A stretch of 28,547 nucleotides of DNA from Deltaproteobacteria bacterium (lineage in GTDB: Bacteria > Bdellovibrionota > UBA1018), in contig JABDFB010000022.1 in assembly GCA_013286765.1 (NCBI GenBank), positions 1 to 28,547 on the forward strand, read 5' to 3'. How positions within the stretch are numbered: the stretch's first letter is position 1; every line of letters begins with the position of its first letter. A program made the position numbers and the translations under genes. Below are positions 15,674-23,500 of this stretch, piece by piece. The notes beneath the pieces were generated by a model. That model ran no database searches. It saw only the letters and a list, made by a program, of their open reading frames with translations, and was not told the origin of the DNA.

Positions 15674-16456
15674 ATGCTCGAGCAAACAAACGCCCAATCC
15701 CATAGCCCCTTGTTAAACCAAGTAGCCATTGTCACCGGATCGGGTCGCGGGCTCGGAGCTACAACAGCATTGCGGCTAGCGCGAGACGGCGCAAACATTG
15801 TCGTAAATGACATTGATTCAGAAAACGCCAAAGCAACCGGGAAAGAAATCGAAAAGCTGGGGCGAAAAGTTTTTTTGAGCAGTCACGATATTTCACAGTA
15901 CAAAAGCGCAAACACCTTGATCGAAGAAGTAAAAGCCCAGTTTGGCAGAATCGACATTCTTGTCAATAACGCCGGCATCACTCGGGATGCCATGTTACAC
16001 AAAATGACCGAAGAAAAATGGGATGACGTTATTCGCATTAATCTCAAAGGCCCATTTAATATGAGCCAAGCCTGCGCCAGAGTCATGATGGAACAAAAAT
16101 CTGGCCGCATCGTCAATTTAGCATCTGTTGCCTGGCTCGGGAACGTCGGCCAAACCAATTACTCCGCTTCCAAAGCAGGCGTTGTCGGGATGACACGAAC
16201 TCTAGCACTTGAATTATCTAAATATAATATAAACGTGAACTGCATCGCGCCCGGGTTAATTGATTCTGTATTGACACAACAAATTCCCGCTGAAGTGAAA
16301 GAAAAATTCATCAATAGAATTCCGCTGAAGCGGATTGGCCAACCGACCGATATCGCTAACTTGATCGCATTCTTGGTCAGCGATCAGGCTTCTTACGTAA
16401 CGGGACAGTGTATTCAAATTGACGGCGGACTTACAGTAGGCATTAGTAACGCGTAA
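15674..16456 (+). CDS. fabG: SDR oxidoreductase, FabG-type 3-oxoacyl-ACP reductase
   Basis: A 260-residue classical short-chain dehydrogenase. The cofactor loop is TGSGRGLG (21-28), the structural motif NNAG is at 98-101, and the catalytic residues are Asn123, Ser151, Tyr163 and Lys167 in YSASK. The C-terminal ITGQ-type motif appears as VTGQCIQIDGG. This pattern fits FabG, which reduces 3-oxoacyl-ACP with NADPH in fatty acid synthesis, or the closely related acetoacetyl-CoA reductases. No fab gene flanks it, so a specialised reductase cannot be excluded. The ATG follows AGGAG with an 8-nt spacer. It is apparently monocistronic, with a strong hairpin directly downstream. Confidence 0.85.
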   Translation: MLEQTNAQSHSPLLNQVAIVTGSGRGLGATTALRLARDGANIVVNDIDSENAKATGKEIEKLGRKVFLSSHDISQYKSANTLIEEVKAQFGRIDILVNNAGITRDAMLHKMTEEKWDDVIRINLKGPFNMSQACARVMMEQKSGRIVNLASVAWLGNVGQTNYSASKAGVVGMTRTLALELSKYNINVNCIAPGLIDSVLTQQIPAEVKEKFINRIPLKRIGQPTDIANLIAFLVSDQASYVTGQCIQIDGGLTVGISNA

Positions 16457-16466
16457 AAATGATTAT

Positions 16467-16496
16467 GGGAGCACTCTGAGTTTTCAGAATGCTCCC
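16467..16496 (+). terminator. Hairpin terminator after the FabG-type gene
   Basis: GGGAGCA (16467-16473) pairs with TGCTCCC (16490-16496), continued by TCTGA with TCAGA after one mismatch, giving a stem of about 12 bp with a tight loop. The following T-run is weak (ATTTT at 16501-16505). It may also serve the minus strand as a boundary between converging transcripts. Confidence 0.7.
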
Positions 16497-16510
16497 ACGG
16501 ATTTTGGTAG

Positions 16511-16729
16511 TTATTTTTGATTATCGAAGATTATCAGATCAGGACAACGCCCAAGCAATTCTATTCGATCTTCCTCGGAGAACTGATTCTCATCAACATA
16601 GAGTATATGCAGTCCTGTAGGAATGAGATCTCTATCCTTACCTGTGATTTTTGTTCCTCTGATATCGAGAACTTTTAATTTCGTCAGGTGTTGGATTTGC
16701 GATAGGTGCTCTCGTGAAGCTTCGTCCAA
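16511..16729 (-). pseudogene. Leucine-rich-repeat protein fragment
   Basis: A 72-residue open frame from a TTG, with no ribosome-binding site and an in-frame TGA ten codons further upstream. The sequence has LRR spacing (LTKLKVLDIRGTKI, then TGLHILYVDEN) and ends with a cap-like CPDLIIFDN, typical of the last repeats of a longer LRR protein. At least two repeats are recognisable, but there is no N-terminal cap or signal peptide. I read it as the decayed C-terminal remnant of a larger gene, next to the AAA/DUF4143 ATPase. It could instead be a small intact two-repeat protein; the poor start argues against that. Confidence 0.45.
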
Positions 16730-16820
16730 CGCATATTCAATTATTCCGATAGGGATAATTCACTATAATCAACAAGGAGCGCGGGGTTACGAGAGCAAGA
16801 CATCAGATAAATAGCCAGCG

Positions 16821-16854
16821 GAGAACAAAATGGAAACTAAAAAATCTTGTTCTC
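16821..16854 (-). terminator. Inverted repeat at the 3' end of the ATPase gene
   Basis: GAGAACAA (16821-16828) and TTGTTCTC (16847-16854), perfect over 8 bp with an 18-nt loop. The right arm lies in the last codons of the ATPase gene. No U-run follows on either strand, so a terminator role is doubtful. Confidence 0.35.
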
Positions 16855-18015
16855 ATAAAGTTCAGATAAGAACACCTCTATGGGCAAAACCTGGATTTCA
16901 TCAAAGGTTAGTCGCTCATGGCCACAATAGACTCCGAACATCTTTGCCACAGTAACGCCACCTGATTCTTTTAGTGAAAGCATGGCTTTATTCCAATTGC
17001 GATCCCATTTCTTAGACAACTTTAATTCGATGAGAATCACTTCAGCTTTTTTTGATCGAGTGCCGTGCTCTAGCTCAATGATAAAATCTACTTCTAAGCC
17101 ACTTGGCACACTATAGTAGTACAGAGGCCGTAGTCGCTGGTGAATATGGTTGTAGACCCTGAGCTCGTGAAATAAATAGGTCTCCAGAGCGGCACCCATC
17201 CAGTTCGAATCAGGTTCTCGAGTCAGTAGATTCGCGCATGCACGAGCAACTCCAGAATCAAACCAATAAAATTTAGGATGGGAAGCCTCGCGAACTTTTG
17301 CGCGGGGCTGATAGGCGGGAAGACGAAATCCGACCAATGTGTCCTCAAGAATGGAAAAGTATCCATCGATTGAACTTCGGGCTACTTTTGCATCTCTAGC
17401 AATCGCCTCACCATTGATTTGCTGACCATTCAATATGCTCGCAATATCAAGAAAACGAATAAAGGGTTCCAATTTTCTTACTAGACCCTCTTCCTTGATT
17501 TCTTCCCGAATATACGTCTGTACATAGACGTCCAGAGTCTCAACTGCATTTTCTGGATCTAAATAGACTAGTGGCAAACTCCCCCACTTCAGTATTTTTT
17601 GGAGATCAAATTTTTTCTCAAGTTCTGCAAAGGAAAAGGGTTCCATTGTCTTTCGCAAAGCCCGTCCAGCTAAAAGATCGGCTCCTCCCTTTTTCAATTT
17701 TCTAGCTGAGGAACCGGTCATAGCAAATAGAAGCTTATTGTCTTCTATCAACCGATGAACCTCGGTCAATAGATCTGGAATCTTTTGAATTTCATCGATG
17801 ACTACCCAATCTCCTGGTTTCAAATGAGCTACTTTGCTTTCAATTAGCCCGGGATCCTTGGCCAATTCGAGGTAGGATCTAGATTGCAGAAGATTGACCT
17901 TAACCGAAGCCTCGATCGATTCCCCAATCCAAGTGCTCTTACCGACACCACGCGCACCAAATAAAAAGAATGACTTGTTTTTTGGAGCCTTCAAGAGACG
18001 CTTCAATTTGGACAT
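16837..18015 (-). CDS. AAA_14/DUF4143 ATPase
   Basis: A 392-residue protein with the two-domain plan of this family. The ATPase part has Walker A GARGVGKST (20-28) and Walker B VVIDEIQKIP (71-80), followed by MTGSSARKL, the sensor-like phrase. About 199-228 looks like a winged helix. The C-terminal DUF4143 region has E278/E284, then VPSGLEVDFIIE (303-314, Asp310) and LIELKLS (328-334, Glu330 and Lys332), the arrangement of a PD-(D/E)xK nuclease fold. The family is widespread and often strain-variable, and its biological role is not established. The ATG has no clear ribosome-binding site. It stands alone, preceded by two tandem palindromes, and looks like an accessory gene. Confidence 0.88.
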   Translation of the reverse strand: MSKLKRLLKAPKNKSFFLFGARGVGKSTWIGESIEASVKVNLLQSRSYLELAKDPGLIESKVAHLKPGDWVVIDEIQKIPDLLTEVHRLIEDNKLLFAMTGSSARKLKKGGADLLAGRALRKTMEPFSFAELEKKFDLQKILKWGSLPLVYLDPENAVETLDVYVQTYIREEIKEEGLVRKLEPFIRFLDIASILNGQQINGEAIARDAKVARSSIDGYFSILEDTLVGFRLPAYQPRAKVREASHPKFYWFDSGVARACANLLTREPDSNWMGAALETYLFHELRVYNHIHQRLRPLYYYSVPSGLEVDFIIELEHGTRSKKAEVILIELKLSKKWDRNWNKAMLSLKESGGVTVAKMFGVYCGHERLTFDEIQVLPIEVFLSELYENKIF

Positions 18016-18026
18016 TCTATTTTCTT

Positions 18027-18055
18027 ACTCTATCTGAGCTGTTAGCGCAATGCAA
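18027..18055 (-). promoter_or_regulatory. Candidate ATPase promoter overlapping the palindromes
   Basis: On the minus strand TTGCAT (18055-18050), 17 bp and TAGAGT (18032-18027). The -35 shares its bases with the edge of the first palindrome, so a protein bound there would block it. Transcription would start about 5 nt before the ATG. Confidence 0.4.
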
Positions 18056-18111
18056 ATATCCATCATGATGTAAATTTGCATTGTAAATCTACATCATGAT
18101 GAATATTTGCA
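18051..18111. promoter_or_regulatory. Two tandem 30-bp palindromes, probable operator
   Basis: Unit 1 (18051-18080) has arms TGCAAAT (18051-18057) and ATTTGCA (18074-18080) around the perfect 10-bp palindrome CATCATGATG (18061-18070). Unit 2 (18082-18111) has the same core at 18092-18101 with arms TGTAAAT and ATTTGCA. Core centres are 31 bp apart, close to three helical turns, so dimers would bind the same face of the DNA. The regulator is unknown. Confidence 0.75.
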
Positions 18112-18328
18112 TTCTAAAATCTGAAGTCTAACTTAAGTTATCCAATAGCCCTACCACGGAGTTTGGTCCTTTATCTCTTAATATTAGGGCAACAATAAGA
18201 GGTCAAGCTCCTCGGAGTTGACGCCATATCGAAGTTTCGGTAGATACCCAACTTGAAAAATATGAAGTTCAGTTTGTACGCGCAGACTAACTCAAAAGAT
18301 TAATGCCAGACTGACGCGTAGTTAGATC

Positions 18329-19846
18329 TTAAACCTCGCGCTCTTGCTGCCTTCGAATATAAGTTGGAATATCATATTCGTCGTCAGTTAAATTGGTGAT
18401 ACCCAATCTCTGAGCTATTGCGCGAGCACGTGCCAACTCTGCGGCCTCTCCACCCAGAGCTGCCGTTGCCATGGAAGGTGCTGCAGGTGGAATACTATGC
18501 TCATCCATAAAAGTGGAATCAGCAGGTCCGCTCATGGGAGTACCTGGAGCAAAAGCTTTCGATGCCGACGCATTCACATTTGAATTCGCGACCGATGCAT
18601 GGTGTGTCGCATGGTGTGTCGCATGATGCACAGCATGCTGCGATGCATGATGGGCACCTTGGTATGTACTAGGATTCGGCGCAGAAGGAGGTTGAACTGC
18701 TGCATTTCCATTTGGCTGCGCCTGAGCTTGCAACTGAGCTCCATTATTGGGAGCGCCGGTATTCAGGGTACCAGTATTCAGTGTAATAGATCCACCATTT
18801 CGAACTGGAGGAGGAGGAGGCATATGTGCATCTCTCACTGCCTCAGACACATTCTGGTGCTGATGCGCGGACACTACCGTCGAAAGATGTGGTCCGCCAA
18901 GTCCTGTAGCAATGACGGTCACCTTCACCATTTCCTTAATCGATTCGTCAATTACGGTACCGAAGATAATTTCAGCGTCTTCATGAGCAGCTTCCATAAT
19001 CAATGTGGTGGCTTCATTCACCTCATGAATCTTCAGATTAGAGCCGCCGGTGATATTGATGATAATGCCTGTAGCACCTTCGATCGAAATATCTTCCAGA
19101 AGCGGACTGGAAATTGCGTTAGTTGCGGCTTCGACAGCACGATGCTCCCCTTCTCCGTAACCGATACCCATTAGCGCAAGACCTTTATTCTGCATAATGG
19201 TCTTCACATCAGCAAAGTCACTATTAATTAATCCTGTGTGATTAATCAGATCGGAAATACCCTGGACGGCATTCAAAAGAACTTCGTCTGCTTTCTTAAA
19301 CGCATCCACAACAGAAAGTGTCTGACCAGAAAGAGCTAGTAATCTCTGGTTTGGAATCGTAATAAGCGAATCCACGCTCTCGCGCAGGCACAGCATCCCT
19401 TGTTCGGCGTGCCTCATGCGTTTTCTACCTTCAAATACGAAAGGTTTTGTAACAACACCTACAGTAAGTGCGCCAACTTCTTTTGCAATCTTTGCAAAAA
19501 CGGGAGCAGCACCGGTTCCAGTACCACCGCCCATGCCAGCCGTAATGAAAACCATGTCAGCGCCAGTTAGCAACTCTGAGATTCGAGCGTAGTCTTCCAG
19601 CGCGGCCTTTCGTCCAACTTCCGGATTGGCTCCAGCGCCCAATCCTTTGGTCAATTCTTGTCCGATGGCCAATTTTACGGGAGCAAGCGAAGCGTCCAAT
19701 GCTTGTTTATCAGTATTTGCAGTAATGAACTCGACACCATCCAATCCAGTGCGGATCATCGTATTCACGGCATTGCATCCACTGCCGCCTACGCCTACTA
19801 CTTTGATTTTTGCTCCTTGGGTCGCCAACTGATCTATTTCAAACAT
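18329..19846 (-). CDS. ftsZ: Cell division protein FtsZ
   Basis: FtsZ is the tubulin-like GTPase that forms the division ring. The 505 residues exceed the usual 350-400 because of a long C-terminal linker. The GTPase core (about 12-320) shows GGSGCNAVN (20-28), the tubulin signature GGGTGTG (106-112) and the T7-loop NSDFAD (208-213). The linker (about 325-480) is proline/glutamine/asparagine-rich and contains a His-rich tract (399-417) encoded by a 12-nt tandem repeat. The C-terminal peptide [12 protein letters not shown], which binds FtsA and other partners, is intact. The ATG follows GAGAAGGA with an 8-nt spacer; ftsA ends 32 nt upstream. Confidence 0.98.
   Translation of the reverse strand: MFEIDQLATQGAKIKVVGVGGSGCNAVNTMIRTGLDGVEFITANTDKQALDASLAPVKLAIGQELTKGLGAGANPEVGRKAALEDYARISELLTGADMVFITAGMGGGTGTGAAPVFAKIAKEVGALTVGVVTKPFVFEGRKRMRHAEQGMLCLRESVDSLITIPNQRLLALSGQTLSVVDAFKKADEVLLNAVQGISDLINHTGLINSDFADVKTIMQNKGLALMGIGYGEGEHRAVEAATNAISSPLLEDISIEGATGIIINITGGSNLKIHEVNEATTLIMEAAHEDAEIIFGTVIDESIKEMVKVTVIATGLGGPHLSTVVSAHQHQNVSEAVRDAHMPPPPPVRNGGSITLNTGTLNTGAPNNGAQLQAQAQPNGNAAVQPPSAPNPSTYQGAHHASQHAVHHATHHATHHASVANSNVNASASKAFAPGTPMSGPADSTFMDEHSIPPAAPSMATAALGGEAAELARARAIAQRLGITNLTDDEYDIPTYIRRQQEREV
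18597..18656 (-). repeat. 12-nt tandem repeat (5 units) in the FtsZ linker
   Basis: Five plus-strand units start at 18597, 18609, 18621, 18633 and 18645. The first two are identical (GCATGGTGTGTC); all begin GCAT and the rest drift. On the coding strand they give tetrapeptides such as HHAT, making the His-rich segment of the linker. Confidence 0.85.
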
Positions 19847-19878
19847 ATTTTATATCCTTCTCGTTAATTACATTATAA

Positions 19879-21114
19879 CTAGAATAAATCTTTAATCCAC
19901 GCTCGCATAGAACCTTTTACTTTATCGTAAATGTTTTTTTCGCGAATTGGAAATCGTGGTTTAGAAAAGTTTCTCGCACCATACTTTAGGAGTCCGACAC
20001 CCGTTGCAAACTTAGGTGAATTAACTACATCTTTCAATCCCCCGATACCGTGAGGCAAGCCTCGTTTTACTGGCATTTCAAAAATCATCTCAGCAGACTC
20101 AACCATGCCCTCTAGAAGAGCTGCACCACCCGTAATGACAACGCCCCCGGAAAGCATTTCATGAAATCCGGACTTCATTACTTCTCGTTGAATTAATGAA
20201 AAAATCTCTTCTACACGAGGTTCAATAATCTCTGCTAGGAGTCGCCGCGGAACCACTCGCGCTTTTCGGCCTCCGACGCCGGGAACTTCCACGACTTCAT
20301 CGGGTTTTACCAAAGAAACGACGGCGCAACCCGATCGAATTTTTATTTTTTCGGCCTCATGCTGGGGCGTTCGAAGGCCTACGGCTATATCATTAGTAAT
20401 ATGATTTCCACCGATGGCCAAGACCCCGGTATGGGCAATAGCACCATTCTTAAAAATGGCCAGATCACTGGTACCCCCGCCGATGTCGACGAGAATTATG
20501 CCAAGCTCCTTTTCGTCTTGACTGAGAACGGCCTCGCTAGAGGCTATCGGTTCGAGGCAAATTTCAGCAACATTTAAACCTGCTTTGTTCGCACACTTTA
20601 CAATATTCTGTGCAGATGAAACGGCGCCTGTGACGATATGAACTTTAGCTTCCAGCCGCACTCCGCTCATACCGACGGGGTCTCGGATCCCATCTTGATC
20701 GTTAATCCGATATTCCTGTGGTATTACGTGTATAGTTTCGCGATCTAGCGGAATTGCTACTGCTTTAGCAGCATCAATAACTCTCTGAACGTCTTGCTCC
20801 GTAATCTCTTTGTCCTTGACTGCTACAATGCCTGTGGAATTAAAAGACTTAATATGTCCACCGGCAATCCCAGTGTAAACAGTTGATATTTCAGCCCCTG
20901 CCATTAATTCCGCTTCTTCTACTGCTTTTGTTATGCTCTCCACGGTTGCATCTATATTAATGACAACGCCTTTTCTCAATCCCAAAGATGGGGAAGTCCC
21001 AATTCCAACAATATCTATTACTGGATGCGAATTGAATTCAACGAGCTCGCCGACTATACAGCAAATTTTTGTTGTTCCTATATCTAATCCAACTATAAAT
21101 TCTTTCTTGGACAT
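19879..21114 (-). CDS. ftsA: Cell division protein FtsA
   Basis: FtsA is the actin-like protein that ties FtsZ to the membrane and recruits later division proteins. The 411 residues show the actin-fold motifs phosphate-1 DIGTTK (11-16), phosphate-2 VDIGGGTSD (209-217) and an adenosine motif VVITGGAALLEGM. The FtsA-specific 1C subdomain (about 84-165) replaces actin subdomain 1B. The last residues, KVKGSMRAWIKDLF, form the amphipathic membrane-targeting helix. The ATG follows GGGAGAGG with a 4-nt spacer, slightly short. It lies between ftsQ (82-nt gap) and ftsZ (32-nt gap), the standard order. Confidence 0.97.
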   Translation of the reverse strand: MSKKEFIVGLDIGTTKICCIVGELVEFNSHPVIDIVGIGTSPSLGLRKGVVINIDATVESITKAVEEAELMAGAEISTVYTGIAGGHIKSFNSTGIVAVKDKEITEQDVQRVIDAAKAVAIPLDRETIHVIPQEYRINDQDGIRDPVGMSGVRLEAKVHIVTGAVSSAQNIVKCANKAGLNVAEICLEPIASSEAVLSQDEKELGIILVDIGGGTSDLAIFKNGAIAHTGVLAIGGNHITNDIAVGLRTPQHEAEKIKIRSGCAVVSLVKPDEVVEVPGVGGRKARVVPRRLLAEIIEPRVEEIFSLIQREVMKSGFHEMLSGGVVITGGAALLEGMVESAEMIFEMPVKRGLPHGIGGLKDVVNSPKFATGVGLLKYGARNFSKPRFPIREKNIYDKVKGSMRAWIKDLF

Positions 21115-21196
21115 GAAACCTCTCCCGGCCGGACTCGCTGACTATCACGCTTATCACGAGCACAGCAGGCCTCTTAAAAATTCTTTAAATTCCCCT

Positions 21197-22084
21197 TTAT
21201 GTACCGTGAACCATTTTGACAACAATCTTTTTTCCTACATCTGCCCATATTTGACGCACAGCAATGGAATTACTGCTCAAATAGTGAATAACGTCGGATA
21301 TGTGGACAAGTTTTGTTTCCAGGCCCACGTCAACTTCATGTCCTATATCAACAAAAGTTCGAATACGCGAGTCCAACTCCACTGCTGATATAGATTGGCC
21401 TTTTTTTCTTGGATAAGAAACTAGCATGCGAAAGCCTCTATCTGGGTCCCAATGAATTGTCGAAACAAGAGCTACACTTCCCAGTTTTGAATCTTCCCAA
21501 AGCTTTGCCAATTCAATGGCCTTTTTTAGTCTATCAGTATTTTCGAGATTGATTCCTGAAATAAGCGGCAGATCCGAAACTCCGATAGATCCAGCAGAAC
21601 CGAAAATTTGTCCTTCTGAATCAACGTAAGCCAATTCACCTTTCGATTTTTGAATGAGAGCTATTGGATTTCGATAAGTAACAGAAATAAGAAGAGTGTT
21701 TGCAAATTTCTTCTCGAGTCGAACGGACTGGATCCACTCATTTTGCAAAAGCCGATTTTCAATCGTTCTCAAGTCCAATGTAAATAGACTAACCCTTCCT
21801 AAGGGAATCGCTGTCATATGAATAATATCGGACTGACCCATTAAGAGTCCCGGCGGCGATTTAGTCGATTTCACTTCGATATTCCGAACCAAGAATGCTT
21901 CAGACTTCATTGCTCCCACCATCCCGAATCCCAAGATTCCCAAGGAAGCAACCAATAATGAAGTAACCAGGAATTTTCTCACTTTACTATTGTATCCGTT
22001 GACGTCCATTGCACGCCAGAAATGTTTTTGGTTCTCTAGACAGTTGATAAGTGCTTGTGAGATGAATGAGGGACTATGCTTCAA
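21197..22084 (-). CDS. ftsQ: Cell division protein FtsQ/DivIB
   Basis: FtsQ is a bitopic membrane protein of the divisome that joins FtsB/FtsL and is recruited to midcell. The 295-residue frame shows a short cytoplasmic tail, one transmembrane segment (about 38-58 in KFLVTSLLVASLGILGFGMV), a POTRA-like domain (about 65-140) and the beta-rich FtsQ domain with YVDSEGQIF. The start is uncertain. The TTG at 22084 has a weak AAGG 9 nt upstream but would make this gene overlap the divergent peptidase gene by 9 nt; an ATG at 22009, giving 270 residues, leaves room for promoters but has no ribosome-binding site. Position before ftsA supports the assignment; sequence similarity alone is modest. Confidence 0.9.
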   Translation of the reverse strand: MKHSPSFISQALINCLENQKHFWRAMDVNGYNSKVRKFLVTSLLVASLGILGFGMVGAMKSEAFLVRNIEVKSTKSPPGLLMGQSDIIHMTAIPLGRVSLFTLDLRTIENRLLQNEWIQSVRLEKKFANTLLISVTYRNPIALIQKSKGELAYVDSEGQIFGSAGSIGVSDLPLISGINLENTDRLKKAIELAKLWEDSKLGSVALVSTIHWDPDRGFRMLVSYPRKKGQSISAVELDSRIRTFVDIGHEVDVGLETKLVHISDVIHYLSSNSIAVRQIWADVGKKIVVKMVHGT

Positions 22085-23500
22085 AATTTAAGACCTTTTG
22101 TGTTTATGGGCCTAGTTTCTCTTTTTTGGCTCTCGGGTTGTATGAGTACCCCCGTTTCTAACCGAAGTACTGAAGAAGGTTCTAAAGAGAGTCCACCCAC
22201 ACCAACTCCAACTGCAGAGTTGTCGGTCGCAAAAAAGGAAGTCCTTGCCTTAACCGAACAGATTCCGGTTTATCGCTATATTTTTAAGAATGGTCTCAAA
22301 GTCATGATCGTCGAAGATCATACTTCACCGACATTTGCCTATCAGACTTGGTACCGCGTTGGGTCGAAGGATGAGGTTCCAGGCAAAACAGGCTTGGCCC
22401 ATCTCTTTGAACACATGATGTTCAAAGAAACAAAAAATCTTAAAGATGGCGAATTCTTCCGTACTCTAGAGGCTTCGGGAAGTGAAGGCGAGAATGCATT
22501 TACCAACCGAGACTATACGGCTTACATTCAGGAACTGCCAAAAGAACATTTAGATATGATAGCGCGCCTGGAATCCGAACGAATGGTCAATTTAATGGTA
22601 AACGACCAATCTTTCCGAACGGAACGCGAGGTAGTCCAGAACGAGCGGCGATTCCGATATGAAAATAATCCGGACGGGATGATGTATCAAAATATATTTG
22701 AATTGGCATTCAAAGAACACGCCTATCGCTGGCCAGTTATTGGATACGAACAAGATTTAAATTCAATGTCAGGCCAAGACGCTCAGGCTTTCTACCGGTC
22801 TTATTATAGCCCCAATCATGCTACTATTGTTGTGGTAGGCGACGTCACTCCGAAAGAAGTGATCTCTACAATCAACAAACACTATGGACATCTCAAGGCA
22901 CAACGCTTCGCAAACAAAAAGGGACATCCCGAACCACAGCAAAAGAGCGCACGAAAGAAGACTTTGAGTCTGAATATTCAGGTTCAAAAACTTCTGTTGG
23001 GCTATCACATCCCAGATATTAAACACCCTGACATCCCTGCTATTTTGGTATTCCAAAGCATTCTGGGAAATGGGAAGAGCAGTCGACTTTATAAAGCGCT
23101 GGTTGAAAAGGGAATATCTTCATCAGTCGATACTTATGGCTTAGATGATCGAGATCCTTCACTATTCCTCATTTCCAGTAACCTCCAAGATGGAAAAAAG
23201 GCGGTCGTGGCCGAAGGAGTTATCCTAACAGAAATTGGGAGACTTCGAGATAAACTCGTCGATCCGAATGAGTTGGAACGGGCAAAAAATAAGATCGATT
23301 TCGATTTCTACCAAGGACTTGAATCGAACTATCTCAAAGCTCAGTTTCTGGGAACTTATGAAACTGTCGCGGATGATTTTAGGGTCGCTCTCAAGCATCA
23401 TACTAAAATGATTGCTGTTTCAGCAAAGGACGTTCAGCGCGTCGCCCGACAATATTTCAACCCTAACACGCGTAATACTATTGCAGGGGTCCAAAAATGA
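22076..23500 (+). CDS. M16-family zinc metalloprotease, lipoprotein (catalytic subunit)
   Basis: A 474-residue exported peptidase of the insulinase/pitrilysin family. The signal peptide ends in a lipobox, LSGC with Cys22, so a lipid-anchored envelope location is likely. After a Pro/Thr-rich spacer (about 25-60), the first M16 domain carries the inverted zinc motif HLFEH (His109, Glu112, His113) and the probable third ligand Glu190 in VVQNERR, 77 residues on, close to the family's 76. A second inactive M16-type domain follows (about 255-474). GAGGG lies 3 nt before the ATG, which is close. It overlaps the next gene by ATGA and the ftsQ frame head-to-head. Substrates are unknown. Confidence 0.92.
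   Translation: MLQNLRPFVFMGLVSLFWLSGCMSTPVSNRSTEEGSKESPPTPTPTAELSVAKKEVLALTEQIPVYRYIFKNGLKVMIVEDHTSPTFAYQTWYRVGSKDEVPGKTGLAHLFEHMMFKETKNLKDGEFFRTLEASGSEGENAFTNRDYTAYIQELPKEHLDMIARLESERMVNLMVNDQSFRTEREVVQNERRFRYENNPDGMMYQNIFELAFKEHAYRWPVIGYEQDLNSMSGQDAQAFYRSYYSPNHATIVVVGDVTPKEVISTINKHYGHLKAQRFANKKGHPEPQQKSARKKTLSLNIQVQKLLLGYHIPDIKHPDIPAILVFQSILGNGKSSRLYKALVEKGISSSVDTYGLDDRDPSLFLISSNLQDGKKAVVAEGVILTEIGRLRDKLVDPNELERAKNKIDFDFYQGLESNYLKAQFLGTYETVADDFRVALKHHTKMIAVSAKDVQRVARQYFNPNTRNTIAGVQK

Larger units (their letters stand above)
18016..18328. other. Gap between the ATPase gene and ftsZ
   Basis: No gene is supported in these 313 nt. It holds the twin palindromes (18051-18111) and the ATPase promoter candidate. 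Nearer ftsZ, TACGCGCAGACT (18277-18288) can pair with AGACTGACGCGTA (18308-18320) with one bulge and one mismatch; it may be a weak ftsZ terminator on the minus strand but has no U-run. I see nothing in 18112-18276. Confidence 0.6.

Noticed and set aside
18051..18111. CRISPR repeats or attachment sites at the twin palindromes
   Set aside because: Only two copies with a 1-bp gap, and no cas or integrase genes nearby; an operator explains them better.
18597..18656. CRISPR-like array in ftsZ
   Set aside because: The units are 12 nt, contiguous with no spacers, and encode an in-frame linker.
18599..19174. 191-residue plus-strand frame opposite ftsZ
   Set aside because: The Met/Arg/Cys-rich product is the antisense of the FtsZ linker repeat and core.
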